Of a stretch of 64,000 nt of DNA, positions 26,060-34,816 are shown in pieces. The position numbers and the translations under genes were made by a program. The notes under the pieces are model-generated. The model saw only the letters and a program-made list of their open reading frames with translations, was not told the DNA's origin and searched no databases. The stretch lies in NCBI GenBank assembly GCA_902519945.1, contig CABYLY010000003.1, forward strand, positions 35,663 to 99,662, in the 5' to 3' direction. Position 1 is the stretch's first letter; each line of letters starts with the position of its first letter. Source of the DNA: an uncultured Pelagibacteraceae bacterium. GTDB taxonomy: Bacteria; Pseudomonadota; Alphaproteobacteria; Pelagibacterales; Pelagibacteraceae.

Positions 26060-27259
26060 TTATTTTTTCTTATATTTAGCTGCTTCCTCAGAACCACCAG
26101 TAGCAGATCCTTTACTGTAAGAGTGAGCACCCATTCCAGCTAATTGTCCATCTTTTACAATTAAATACTGGTTTCTTATTTCTTTACCTTCAAAAAAACA
26201 CTCCAAAATTTCTCTTACACCATCTGCATATCTTGCTTGAGCAGATAAAGATGTTCCTGATGTATGTGGTGTCATCCCGTGATTAGGCATACTTCTCCAG
26301 ATGTGATCATTCGGAGCTGGCTGAGGAAACCAAACATCACCGGCATAACCACTTAGTTGTCCACTTTTTAATGCTTTTGCAATTGCTTCACGATTGCAAA
26401 TTTTTCCTCTTGCTGTGTTAACAATGTATGCACCTTTTTTCATTTTACTAATCATTGCATCATCAAATAAATTTTCAGTTTCTGGATGAAGTGGACAATT
26501 TATTGTCACTACATCACAAACTTTAACCATTGACTCTACAGATTCATGAAATGTAAGATTAAGTTCTTTTTCAACAGCATCAGGTAATTTGTGTCTGTCA
26601 AAGTAATGTAAATGAACGTCAAAAGGTTTCATTTTTCTTAACGCATCAAGTCCAATTCGACCTGCAGCTACTGTTCCTATATGCATACCTTCTACATCAT
26701 ATGATCTTTGCACTGCATCTGCGATATTCCAACCACCCTCATTAACAATTCTATGTTGGTTATGGTAATCTCTTACCATAGAAACAATCATCATCACTAT
26801 ATGTTCAGCAACAGATCTTGAGTTACAGAATGTTACCTCTACAACATCAATTTTATTATCCATTGCAGCTTGTAAATCGACATGGTCTGATCCTATCCCT
26901 GCTGTAATTGCCATTTTCAAATTTTTAGCTTTAGCTATTCTCTCTTTTGTTAAATAATATGGGAAAAATGGTTGTGAAATCACAATATCAGCATCTACAA
27001 TATGTTTATCAGCTTCACATCCGTCACCATCTTTACTATTTGTAACAACAAATTCATGGCCATTACTCTCTAAGAATTTTCTTAATCCCAATCCTCCTGA
27101 AACACAGCCTAGTAACTCACCAGGCGTGAAGTCTCTACCTTTAGGTGAAGGTAATGTCATTCCATCAGGATACTTATCTAATTTTGGTAAATCTCCCAAA
27201 GGATATGATTTTGGCATACCTCCTTTAGGGTCATCGTATAATACACACAATATCTTCAT
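26060..27259 (-). CDS. fdh: NAD-dependent formate dehydrogenase
   Basis: A 399-residue member of the D-2-hydroxyacid dehydrogenase superfamily. VLYDDPKGGMPKSYPLGDLP at the start, TVAAGRIGLDAL as the NAD motif (about 194-206), VTFCNSRSVAEH, the WFPQPAP glutamine and the MTPHTSGTSLSAQARYA histidine are specific to NAD formate dehydrogenases, as is the GMGAHSYSKGSATGG tail. It oxidises formate to CO2 with NADH gain, metal-free, in the cytoplasm. A clear AGGAGA at 27264-27269 precedes the start. Together with glycine cleavage it suits an organism that recovers energy from C1 compounds. Confidence 0.93.
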   Translation of the reverse strand: MKILCVLYDDPKGGMPKSYPLGDLPKLDKYPDGMTLPSPKGRDFTPGELLGCVSGGLGLRKFLESNGHEFVVTNSKDGDGCEADKHIVDADIVISQPFFPYYLTKERIAKAKNLKMAITAGIGSDHVDLQAAMDNKIDVVEVTFCNSRSVAEHIVMMIVSMVRDYHNQHRIVNEGGWNIADAVQRSYDVEGMHIGTVAAGRIGLDALRKMKPFDVHLHYFDRHKLPDAVEKELNLTFHESVESMVKVCDVVTINCPLHPETENLFDDAMISKMKKGAYIVNTARGKICNREAIAKALKSGQLSGYAGDVWFPQPAPNDHIWRSMPNHGMTPHTSGTSLSAQARYADGVREILECFFEGKEIRNQYLIVKDGQLAGMGAHSYSKGSATGGSEEAAKYKKK

Positions 27260-27333
27260 TTACTCTCCTATGTAATTAAAAGTGTTAATTTTAAAACGCA
27301 TCTAACATTATTTTTAAGGCTCAAGCAAATAAA

Positions 27334-27798
27334 TTATTTCTTAGCAGGATACGTTTTTTTGAGAATAAATCGATTAATTGCAATAGCAGAAATAATAATT
27401 ATTAAAGACCCGCTTATAACAGGACTCAATAAGTAATCAAAAGAGACGCTACCAATTATGACTATAATGGGATTTCCACCTGCAGGAGGATGGGTTACAT
27501 TTAATAAAATCATAAAACCAACACCAAACCCAACTGCTAAAGGAATAATAATATAAATTGGAAATGGAACAAAATTTAAAAAGATTAACCCGATAGTGGT
27601 TGTTATGAAATGACCAAAAAAAACGTTCTTTGGTTGAGCGAAAGGACTCTCAGGATATCCATAAAGAAGAACCATTGATGAGCCAAAAGAAGCTAATAAA
27701 AATACACCATACACAGTTTTATAAGTTAACAAAGTTAATATACTGATAGTAATAAACGAAAATAAACCAGCTAAAAAAGACTTCTTCAAATTTGTCAT
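27334..27798 (-). CDS. HPP family membrane protein
   Basis: A 154-residue protein with four hydrophobic helices and the defining motif VTHPPAGGNPIIVIIG near residues 105-120; FGSSMVLLYGYPESPFAQPKNVFFGH is the matching N-terminal block. Some HPP proteins move nitrite across plastid or cyanobacterial membranes; function here is not established. The ATG directly follows the stop of the SufU-like gene (27799), so the pair is co-transcribed. A 74-base gap lies before the formate dehydrogenase gene on the same strand. Confidence 0.87.
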   Translation of the reverse strand: MTNLKKSFLAGLFSFITISILTLLTYKTVYGVFLLASFGSSMVLLYGYPESPFAQPKNVFFGHFITTTIGLIFLNFVPFPIYIIIPLAVGFGVGFMILLNVTHPPAGGNPIIVIIGSVSFDYLLSPVISGSLIIIISAIAINRFILKKTYPAKK

Positions 27799-28203
27799 TT
27801 AAATTTTACTCACTAGTATCTTCTTTAAAGCTCTAAATGGAAGTAATATACAGTCTTTTCTCGAAAGGTTTTTTTGTTTGAATAGTTTTTTGAAAGACGA
27901 GCACTTATTTTTAGAATTTTTATTATTTCCTTTAAGATATAATTCTACCTCATCACAAAGTTTATTAATTTTCATTTTTTTTTGATTAATTGACATTTTA
28001 GAAAGTAAACTTGCAGATGCTTGACAATAAATACAAGCATTTCCTTGATAACCAAAATCAACAATTTTATCTTTTTTTATTATTAATTTAATCTGTATTT
28101 CATCCCCACACATTGAATTTTTTAGCTTTGAAAAGTGGGTATGATTTGTAATATTTTTATTATTTTCAGTGAAAGATGCAATTTTTAGTATTTCTAAGTC
28201 CAT
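27799..28203 (-). CDS. SufU/IscU-like iron-sulfur scaffold protein
   Basis: A 134-residue NifU_N-family protein. The three ligand cysteines of SufU-type scaffolds are visible: Cys32 in NSMCGDEIQ, Cys57 in GNACIYCQASASLLS and Cys118 in RKDCILLPFRAL, with spacings of 25 and 61 close to those of SufU. Asp34 follows the first cysteine in the CGD motif. The family receives sulfur and assembles or relays Fe-S clusters or sulfane sulfur. No suf or isc genes are near; its only partner here is the HPP membrane protein. The segment between Cys60 and Cys118 is lysine-rich. Confidence 0.83.
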   Translation of the reverse strand: MDLEILKIASFTENNKNITNHTHFSKLKNSMCGDEIQIKLIIKKDKIVDFGYQGNACIYCQASASLLSKMSINQKKMKINKLCDEVELYLKGNNKNSKNKCSSFKKLFKQKNLSRKDCILLPFRALKKILVSKI

Positions 28204-28375
28204 TAAAATCTTTAATTAATCTAATTAACTTACAACCTATCATACAACTGAAGAGAGTAAAATATATTCTATTTTATCTGATCAAAAATATGGATCATAC
28301 CTCAAGTTTTTTTTCAAATTTAACTGAATAATTTATTTTGTTGTAGTTCAATCTAATTACAATTAAATATTCATT

Positions 28376-29281
28376 ATGGTCGAGCTTAAAAATGAAAAAA
28401 TTGCTATTCCAGTAGTTCTTTTTGCTGGCTTACTTTGGTCTTTTGGTCCATTAGTTGTTAGATACATGAATGATCCTCACATGGTGCCATGGCAGTATAT
28501 ATTTGGAAGAGGTTTAACAATTTTTATTCTTTTAAATTTGTATTTATATTTTGAGGAAGGAATGAATTTTTACAAAAATTACAAAAAAATTGGAAAATCT
28601 GGATTAATTGGTGGTTTGGGTCTTGGTATTGCAATGATTTCTTTCATTTATTCGATAACGAATACAAGTGCAGCTATTACTCTTTTATGTTTAGCGGCCA
28701 TGCCTTTTTTTACAGCTTTATTAGCCTTCTTGTTTTTGAAAGAAAAAATTTCATTGAGTGTTTGGATTTCAATATTCATTGCAACTATAGGAATTATTAT
28801 TATGGCGATTGGCAGCACAGAAAAAAACTCTTTGATAGGTTTTATTTTTGGAATAGCTTCGTCAGTTGGGTTTTCAGTATTTTCAGTCACATTAAGATGG
28901 AGAAAAGAAACACCTAAATTCACTACTGTAGCAGTTGCAGGCTTATTTTGTTTTGTATTAGCAGCTCTTATGATTTTAATTAAAAATCAACCTTTTTTTT
29001 CTACAAGTTATAATAGCACCATGTTTTCTTTACACGGTACTCTAGTGTGTCTTGGATTAATTCTTTATTCGATTGGATCTAAAGCGATTCCTGCAGCAGA
29101 ATTAACATTATTATCTTTGACAGAGGTTATTGGTGGAATTTTTTGGGTCTGGTTACCTTTATTTGGAATTAATGAAATTCCATCCTCTAACACAATCATT
29201 GGTGGATTTTTCCTTTTTGTGTCACTTTTTTATTACAGTCTTATTATGAGATGGAATAAAAGACATATTGCTTTAAATTAG
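28376..29281 (+). CDS. EamA/DMT family transporter
   Basis: A 301-residue protein with ten predicted membrane helices in two EamA repeats; LLWSFGPLVVRYMNDPHMVPWQYIF, the TSAAITLLCLAAMPFFTALLAFLFLKEKISL block and a matching C-terminal half with VIGGIFWVWLPLFG are characteristic. The substrate is unknown. It stands alone between a 172-base divergent gap (SufU-like gene on the left), where I see only AT-rich sequence and no clear promoter, and the amidinotransferase gene 95 bases downstream. A functional link to that gene is possible but unproven. Confidence 0.85.
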   Translation: MVELKNEKIAIPVVLFAGLLWSFGPLVVRYMNDPHMVPWQYIFGRGLTIFILLNLYLYFEEGMNFYKNYKKIGKSGLIGGLGLGIAMISFIYSITNTSAAITLLCLAAMPFFTALLAFLFLKEKISLSVWISIFIATIGIIIMAIGSTEKNSLIGFIFGIASSVGFSVFSVTLRWRKETPKFTTVAVAGLFCFVLAALMILIKNQPFFSTSYNSTMFSLHGTLVCLGLILYSIGSKAIPAAELTLLSLTEVIGGIFWVWLPLFGINEIPSSNTIIGGFFLFVSLFYYSLIMRWNKRHIALN

Positions 29282-29316
29282 AACTATAAATTTATGGAAA
29301 GACCTGATTTTTTTAA

Positions 29317-29346
29317 TTCAAAAATGAAAATAAGATAAATTATAAT
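29317..29346 (+). promoter_or_regulatory. Candidate promoter of the amidinotransferase gene
   Basis: TTCAAA (29317-29322) and a perfect TATAAT (29341-29346) are 18 bases apart, giving a predicted start near 29353 and a leader of about 24 bases. The leader has no recognisable Shine-Dalgarno. This would make the gene independent of the EamA gene before it. Confidence 0.4.
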
Positions 29347-29376
29347 TTTTCTAAAAGAATATGATTAAAAATTTAT

Positions 29377-30492
29377 ATGAGTCATAATAAAATAATTGTT
29401 AATAGTTGGAATGAGTGGGATCCATTAAAGCATGTAATCGTCGGTAGGGCTGATGGCACCTGTATTCCAGCGCCAGAGCCTGCATTAGATGCCAAGGTTC
29501 CAGAAGATTCAGATATGCGAGGTAAATTTGGTCCAAGAACCAAAGATACTGTAGACAAAGCAAATCAATTACTAGATGATTTTTCTGATATTTTAAAAAA
29601 AAGAGGAATTAGAGTAGACCGACCATTACCAATCAATTTTAATCAAAAAACATCTACTCCAGATTGGGAAGCGGAAACAATGTTTGGGTGCATGCCACCA
29701 AGAGATGTTTTATTGACAGTAGGAAATGAAATTTTAGAGGCAACAATGAGTTATAGGTGTAGATGGTTTGAATATCTTTGTTATAGGCCTTTATTAAAAG
29801 AATATTATAACTCAGATTCTAACATGAGACATGAGTCTGCTCCGAAACCTAGATTAACGGACGCAGATTATAGAAAAGATTATTTGTCTGATAAAATAGG
29901 AATTCAAAAAAGACTTCAGTGGACTGAAGATAAATTTTTTGTAACTACAGAAGAAGAGCCATTGTTTGATGCTGCTGATGTATTAAGATTTGGTAAAGAC
30001 TTAGTAGTGCAACATGGTTTTACAACAAATTTAAAAGGAATTGATTGGTTAAAACGACATTATAAAGATCATAGGGTTCATGCAGTAAATTTTCCTGGAG
30101 ATCCTTATCCTATACATATTGATGCAACATTTACACCAATTAAAGAAGGTTTGATCATAAACAATCCGCAAAGAAGACTTCCTAAGGAGCAGAGAAAATT
30201 ATTTGAAAATAATGGTTGGGAAATAATTGATGCAGCACAACCTGCCCATAATGAACCACCGCCACTTTGTTATTCTTCGGTTTGGCTTTCGATGAATGTC
30301 TTAGTTTTAGATCCAAAGACAGTGTGTGTTGAAAAAAGTGAAAAGTATCAAGCAGATCAACTTGACAAATTAGGAATGGAAGTAATCCCAGTTGAGTTGA
30401 GGGATGCTTATGCATTTGGTGGGGGACTTCACTGTTGCACAGCAGATGTTTATAGAGAAGGTGAACTTAAAGACTATTTCCCTAAACAGTAA
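29377..30492 (+). CDS. Glycine amidinotransferase family protein (AGAT-like)
   Basis: A 371-residue pentein-fold enzyme. SWNEWDPLKHVIVGRADGTCIP at the start and FGGGLHCCTADV at the end match arginine:glycine amidinotransferases; the catalytic pair appears as His352-Cys353 in GLHCC, with acidic residues in LFDAADVLRFG and PIHIDATFTP. The family moves the amidino group of arginine to an amine: glycine for guanidinoacetate, or an aminocyclitol in antibiotic producers. Glycine is more likely given the close resemblance to the animal enzyme and the glycine metabolism in this window, but the acceptor is not proven. Confidence 0.86.
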   Translation: MSHNKIIVNSWNEWDPLKHVIVGRADGTCIPAPEPALDAKVPEDSDMRGKFGPRTKDTVDKANQLLDDFSDILKKRGIRVDRPLPINFNQKTSTPDWEAETMFGCMPPRDVLLTVGNEILEATMSYRCRWFEYLCYRPLLKEYYNSDSNMRHESAPKPRLTDADYRKDYLSDKIGIQKRLQWTEDKFFVTTEEEPLFDAADVLRFGKDLVVQHGFTTNLKGIDWLKRHYKDHRVHAVNFPGDPYPIHIDATFTPIKEGLIINNPQRRLPKEQRKLFENNGWEIIDAAQPAHNEPPPLCYSSVWLSMNVLVLDPKTVCVEKSEKYQADQLDKLGMEVIPVELRDAYAFGGGLHCCTADVYREGELKDYFPKQ

Positions 30493-30494
30493 TT

Positions 30495-30722
30495 CTAACT
30501 TGGATTTTCTTTTAAAAAATTTATATATTCTATGACTTCATTGTATTTCTCGTCTGGAATATCTTTATAACTTTGACTAAATTTAGTTTTTATACAAATT
30601 GCAACATGTGCATAAGGATTTCTTACTTTAGGATGATTTGGATGTTCTGGTAATTGTCCTTTTAGGAAATCACCAGCTTCTTGAATTACTTTCCATAATT
30701 TGATTGTATTTTCCTTATTCAT
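30495..30722 (-). CDS. Small conserved-looking protein of unknown function (75 residues)
   Basis: A 75-residue soluble, charged protein that I do not recognise. It fills the gap between the amidinotransferase and the coiled-coil gene, ends two bases from the former, and shows normal codon use, so it is probably real. The centre reads HPNHPKVRNPYAHVA, and the end (SYKDIPDEKYNEVIEYINFLKE) weakly recalls the short C-terminal DNA-binding-like segment of some phage antirepressor proteins. No function is assigned. Confidence 0.6.
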   Translation of the reverse strand: MNKENTIKLWKVIQEAGDFLKGQLPEHPNHPKVRNPYAHVAICIKTKFSQSYKDIPDEKYNEVIEYINFLKENPS

Positions 30723-30781
30723 AAAAAGACTATAATTATTTTGAGCAATAATTGTCTAATTTGTTAAAATTTATAGAATAA

Positions 30782-31513
30782 TTAATTCTCTTTTGATTTA
30801 TCTATATTAAAATTCTCTAAATTAACTGATGAGCTTGATGGATTTTTTTCAATTTCCTCGAACCTTGCTCTTTTTTCCATTTCCTTTTGAATAAGCCTTT
30901 GTTCACGTCTAATTTCTTGTTGTTCTTTTTGTTTTTGCTCCCTATCAAATTTTTCTTCCCATTCTTTAATTTTTACATATTCAAGCTCTTTTTGTTTTTC
31001 TTCCTCCTCTTTGAGTAATTTTAACTCTTTATTCTTACGTCTTTGTTCTCTCAATTCCTTGTTTTTTTGCTCTTCCTCTCTTACTTTTAAATCAATATCT
31101 TTTCTATTTTGTTCTTCTTCTCTAATTTTAATCTGTTTTTCTTTCTCTCTTAATTCTTTAGCTGCTAAAACCAATTCTTCATCTTTTTTAATCAATCTTT
31201 CAGTTTCGGTTTTTTGTTTTTCTTCTCTTAATTTTATTTCTTTTTCTCTAACCCGAAGTTCGTCCTCATTTAATTTAATTTTGTTACTTTCTTTATTTAA
31301 TCTATCCTCCCAGAGTTTTAATTCTTTCTTTTCTTTCTGAAGAGAGTTTCTTTCTTCAAGTTTTTGTAATTTGATTGCTTTGATCTTATTTAATTCTTTA
31401 TTTTTTTTGTAATTTGATAACGCGCTACTTATTGAACTGGTTGTAAATTTAGCAATCTTTGCTAACCCAGTAGCTTTTCTTTTTTTTTTAATTTTTTTTT
31501 TTTTTAGTGGCAT
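30782..31513 (-). CDS. Lysine/glutamate-rich coiled-coil protein
   Basis: A 243-residue protein. The first 20 residues are very basic (PLKKKKIKKKRKATG), followed by a long continuous alpha-helical coiled coil from about residue 40 to 222 with degenerate repeats such as LREKEKQIKIREEEQ and DLKVREEEQKN. The C-terminal tail (NPSSSSVNLENFNIDKSKEN) is not helical. There is no signal peptide or membrane segment. The basic head could bind nucleic acid or membranes; this is a guess. The similarity of such sequences to many unrelated coiled coils prevents a family call. Confidence 0.72.
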   Translation of the reverse strand: MPLKKKKIKKKRKATGLAKIAKFTTSSISSALSNYKKNKELNKIKAIKLQKLEERNSLQKEKKELKLWEDRLNKESNKIKLNEDELRVREKEIKLREEKQKTETERLIKKDEELVLAAKELREKEKQIKIREEEQNRKDIDLKVREEEQKNKELREQRRKNKELKLLKEEEEKQKELEYVKIKEWEEKFDREQKQKEQQEIRREQRLIQKEMEKRARFEEIEKNPSSSSVNLENFNIDKSKEN

Positions 31514-31619
31514 TTTTAACTTTTTTTATTTCACTAGAGAAATGACAATTATTCAATAAAAATCTTAATGAAATTGAGTAATATTGTTTAAATTGGGTTA
31601 CAACCTGAAAGCGATTATC

Positions 31620-32975
31620 TTAATAAGCTTGTTCGTCAATTTTATCATCATCAACTTCTTTTTTGTATTTAACACCTTTTCTTTCAAGTATTTCTTTAAC
31701 TTTTTCTGAGTAGGGTTCCTCTATGTGTTCAGTAGTCGGGTTTAGTTCTATACCAGCTGGAGTAATTGTTTGAGGCATAGCGACAAATTGAGAGTCTGGA
31801 TTGTCAACTGATTTTCTAACTTTCATTCTGTATATTCCAAACAGACCAATAAAGGTATGAAAAATAAAAAGAAATACAAAAAAACCATTTGGCCCAGTAA
31901 GATCCATAAAAATAGAACACAAAAATGGACCACTCATTGCACCTAATCCAAACGCAAACTGAAGCCCAGCACCAGCAGCAACAAATTTATCTTTTGAAAT
32001 AAAGTCATTTGTGTGAGCTAGTATTAATGAAAACATTGGTAAACTACAAAATGAAAAAAGAATAAAGAAAATGTAAAACCAAGTTTTACTTGTTGCAAGA
32101 CCACCTGGTAAATACATCTGTCTTGAAACAAATATTGCTACAATTGCAAATATTGCTGCTCCAAAAGTTGAAAAAACAATTACTTTTCTTCGATCATAAA
32201 TATCTGAAACTTTGCCAACGGGAAATTGAGCGACTGCACCCGACACAGCTAAAAGAAAAGTTACAATTGAAATCTCTAATATTGTAAAGTTCATTGAAGT
32301 TGCATAAACGGCTAACAGTGTGAATAGAGCAGATTGAATTGTACCATAAAAAAGAGAGCTGATAATACCAAATGGAGAAGCCTCATATAATTCTTTCAAA
32401 CTCATTGCTTGTATTTTTTTAAAATTTGGAGGTTTCTTTTTCGTTAGTAATATTGGAATTAGAGCAGCTGATGTAATTACAGAAACCAATATGAAAGGTT
32501 GAAAATTTTTAGGACTACTAAAATTCAATAAAAACATTCCTACACCCATGGTTCCGTAAAGTATGACCATATAAATAGAGAGAACACTTCCTCTATTTTT
32601 ATTACTTGATCTGTCATTTAACCAACTCTCAGCAACTGTATAGATACAAACCATGCTTATACCTGTAAGTATTCTCAACAAAAACCATACAAAAGGATGA
32701 ATTATAACCGAGTGAATTAAAACAACCAATGAAGCTAAAGATGCAAAAGCTGCAAAAACTCTGATATGACCGACTCTTGAAATTATATTTGGAATAGTTG
32801 CTGCACCAATAAAGTATCCTACAAAATAACCAGACATCATGAACCCAGTTGAAGTAAGACTAAATTCTTCTTGAACAGCTCTTACACCAAGGAGTGATCC
32901 CTGAAAACCATAGGCCATCATTATAAAGCCCATTCCTAAGAATAATGCCCAAGAATTTTTTAAAACTTTATTCAT
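31620..32975 (-). CDS. Major facilitator superfamily transporter
   Basis: A 451-residue, 12-helix transporter with MAYGFQGSLLGVRAVQEEFSL in helix 1, GYFVGYFIGAATIPNIISRVGHIR covering the MFS motif A region between helices 2 and 3, and a matching GKVSDIYDRRKVIVFSTFG between helices 8 and 9 or so. A soluble C-terminal tail of about 70 residues follows the last helix. The nearest known group appears to be YcaD-like MFS carriers. The substrate is unknown. A 106-base gap before the coiled-coil gene contains no recognised element. Confidence 0.86.
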   Translation of the reverse strand: MNKVLKNSWALFLGMGFIMMAYGFQGSLLGVRAVQEEFSLTSTGFMMSGYFVGYFIGAATIPNIISRVGHIRVFAAFASLASLVVLIHSVIIHPFVWFLLRILTGISMVCIYTVAESWLNDRSSNKNRGSVLSIYMVILYGTMGVGMFLLNFSSPKNFQPFILVSVITSAALIPILLTKKKPPNFKKIQAMSLKELYEASPFGIISSLFYGTIQSALFTLLAVYATSMNFTILEISIVTFLLAVSGAVAQFPVGKVSDIYDRRKVIVFSTFGAAIFAIVAIFVSRQMYLPGGLATSKTWFYIFFILFSFCSLPMFSLILAHTNDFISKDKFVAAGAGLQFAFGLGAMSGPFLCSIFMDLTGPNGFFVFLFIFHTFIGLFGIYRMKVRKSVDNPDSQFVAMPQTITPAGIELNPTTEHIEEPYSEKVKEILERKGVKYKKEVDDDKIDEQAY

Positions 32976-33014
32976 AAATTTGCGCTAATTATTCGCGATG
33001 TATTATTAAATCAA

Positions 33015-33028
33015 GTCTTAATTAAGAC
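33015..33028. promoter_or_regulatory. 14-base palindrome before the MFS gene
   Basis: GTCTTAATTAAGAC is a perfect 14-base palindrome 40 bases before the MFS start. On the minus strand it overlaps TTGTCT, a possible -35 with AATAAT 17 bases further on as -10. It could be a repressor operator; the stem is too short and AT-rich for a good terminator. Confidence 0.35.
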
Positions 33029-33032
33029 AAAA

Positions 33033-33893
33033 CTACGAATTTTTAAGTTTTAAATATGAGTGAATTGCAATAGTGAAAACGATAATCAAGCCACCCTGTA
33101 AGGTTTCCAAACTTGGCTGTTCCTTTATTATTAACCAAACCCAAATTGGACCAATTATAGTTTCTAATAAGAAAAAAAGATTAACCTCAGCAGCAGGAAT
33201 AAATCTTGGGGCTATAGTTACTAATACAAAAGGTATTGCTACACACAAAATACACATCAATGGAACAATAAGCTGATCTGTTCCAACCAAAGCAAAACTT
33301 TCAATAAAAAGTAATGCAAAAGTGGCTACAAATAATTTACCTACTACAGCAGCAGGAACAAGATTTTTATTTTTTGCAGATCTAATTATTACTGCTCCCA
33401 CAGCTAAACCGATTGCGGTAATAAATCCTAAAATATCTCCATAAAAATTTCCTAGTTTAAGGGAGTCGTAAAAAATATATATTATTGCTAAGAAAGTAAT
33501 CATTATTGAGATCCATGTTTTTTTGTCAGGTGGTTCTTTAAGAAATATTGCACCAAGTATCGCTGATAACATTGGAGCAGTCGCTATCATCACGAGTGTG
33601 TTTGCAACATTTGTATTTTGAATAGAAACTACGAAAGTAATATTGGTTACACTAAATGTTATAACATAGAAAATTCCATGATAACCGCTGGATAAAAGTA
33701 TCTTGAAAAAACTTAATTTGTAAATAATTAACATCCCCAACAAAACTGTAAGAAAAGGAATAATTCCCCTATAAAAAACTAAACCCCAAGTATCTACATT
33801 TGAAAGTCTAATGAATAAAGAGTCTGGTGTAATAAACATTACAGCTACAAAAGCTAACAATGATCCTTTTTGTTGATCTGATAAGTTTTTCAC
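33033..33893 (-). CDS. EamA/DMT family transporter coupled to glutathione synthesis genes
   Basis: A 286-residue protein with ten membrane helices and two EamA repeats (VNLFFLLETIIGPIWVWLIIKEQPS in the second). The start is GTG at 33893, overlapping the gshB TGA as GTGA, so it is translationally coupled to gshA-gshB. By position it could export or import glutathione, a precursor or a product such as a cysteine compound; the sequence itself does not show the substrate. It is one of three EamA transporters in the window, none closely alike by eye. Confidence 0.85.
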   Translation of the reverse strand: MKNLSDQQKGSLLAFVAVMFITPDSLFIRLSNVDTWGLVFYRGIIPFLTVLLGMLIIYKLSFFKILLSSGYHGIFYVITFSVTNITFVVSIQNTNVANTLVMIATAPMLSAILGAIFLKEPPDKKTWISIMITFLAIIYIFYDSLKLGNFYGDILGFITAIGLAVGAVIIRSAKNKNLVPAAVVGKLFVATFALLFIESFALVGTDQLIVPLMCILCVAIPFVLVTIAPRFIPAAEVNLFFLLETIIGPIWVWLIIKEQPSLETLQGGLIIVFTIAIHSYLKLKNS

Positions 33894-34816
33894 GCCTTCA
33901 ATTCTTTCCAGAAAGCTAAAGCCAGATTTTTTTTAGAGATATCATAATAAGTTTTTAAACCGGTTGGCGATGTCACATTAATATCACCATTTAGCTGCCC
34001 ATCAATAAAATCAATCCCTGCAAAGAAAATTTTCTCTTTTTTCAAATTCTTACTAATTAATTTCGATATTTTTAATTCTTTTTTTGTTAATTTAGTGTTT
34101 GTTGGTCTAGCACCTTTACTTAGATTACTTAAAAATGAACCTTTTCTTGGAATTCTCGAAATTGCACCAAAGACTTTACCGTTAATCAAAAAAACCCTTT
34201 TATCACCAAGGTTTATTTTTGGTAAATATTTTTGACACATAATATAGTCATGCTTTTTAATAAATTTTTTAAAGAATCCATAATCAAATTTAGTTAATAA
34301 GTGTATGCTATTTCCACTGTAGCTGTTGATGGGCTTTACAATTATTTTTTTATTTTTTTTTAAAAATTTTTTTATTTCTTCAATATTTTGTGAGAAAATT
34401 GTATGAGGCATAAATTTTTGATATTTCGTTGAATAAAGTTTTTCGGATATATTTCTAATTGCGGTTGGATCATTGATAATTTTTACTTTTCCTTTAATTT
34501 TATCTAATATCAAAGTCGAACTAATATATTCTAGATTAAATGGTGGATCTTGACGAATAAGCAGAAATTTACACTTATTGAGTTCTAATTTTTGTTTTTT
34601 TAATATTTTAAAAAATTTTTTTTTTTTGTAATTAAACTTAATGAAAAAACCTTTTGCAACTACCTTAAAATTGATAACGGACAAATCTTTAGGATTATAA
34701 TAAAAGATTCTATAATTTTTTTTTTGTATCTCGTGAGCTAAAAAAATAGTTGTGTCTGTTGAAGGGTTCAATTTAGATGGGTGATCCCCTTGAATAGCAA
34801 CAATTTTATTTATCAT
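33890..34816 (-). CDS. gshB: Glutathione synthase
   Basis: An ATP-grasp ligase joining gamma-glutamylcysteine and glycine. KIVAIQGDHPSKLNPSTDTTIFLA at the start aligns with the GshB DPI..IN..DTT block; LLIRQDPPFNLEYI, INDPTAIRNISEKLYSTKY, KPINSYSGNSIHLL and GDKRVFLINGKVFGAISR follow, with DINVTSPTGLKTYYDIS near the end. ATG 34816 is preferred (11-base overlap with gshA); ATG 34825 would add three residues. The preceding gshA, this gene and the EamA transporter form an overlapping operon. The N-terminal region is somewhat shorter and more lysine-rich than usual. Confidence 0.93.
   Translation of the reverse strand: MINKIVAIQGDHPSKLNPSTDTTIFLAHEIQKKNYRIFYYNPKDLSVINFKVVAKGFFIKFNYKKKKFFKILKKQKLELNKCKFLLIRQDPPFNLEYISSTLILDKIKGKVKIINDPTAIRNISEKLYSTKYQKFMPHTIFSQNIEEIKKFLKKNKKIIVKPINSYSGNSIHLLTKFDYGFFKKFIKKHDYIMCQKYLPKINLGDKRVFLINGKVFGAISRIPRKGSFLSNLSKGARPTNTKLTKKELKISKLISKNLKKEKIFFAGIDFIDGQLNGDINVTSPTGLKTYYDISKKNLALAFWKELKA

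Noticed and set aside
28204..28375. Possible small RNA or riboswitch in the 172-base gap before the EamA gene
   Set aside because: Apart from a short TGATC...GATCA inverted repeat the region is plain AT-rich sequence with no recognisable fold or conserved core.
31011..31340. Ser/Phe-rich 109-residue frame on the plus strand
   Set aside because: It is the mirror of the Lys/Glu-rich coiled-coil gene; the odd Ser/Phe/Leu composition is what the complement of GAA/AAA-rich codons gives.
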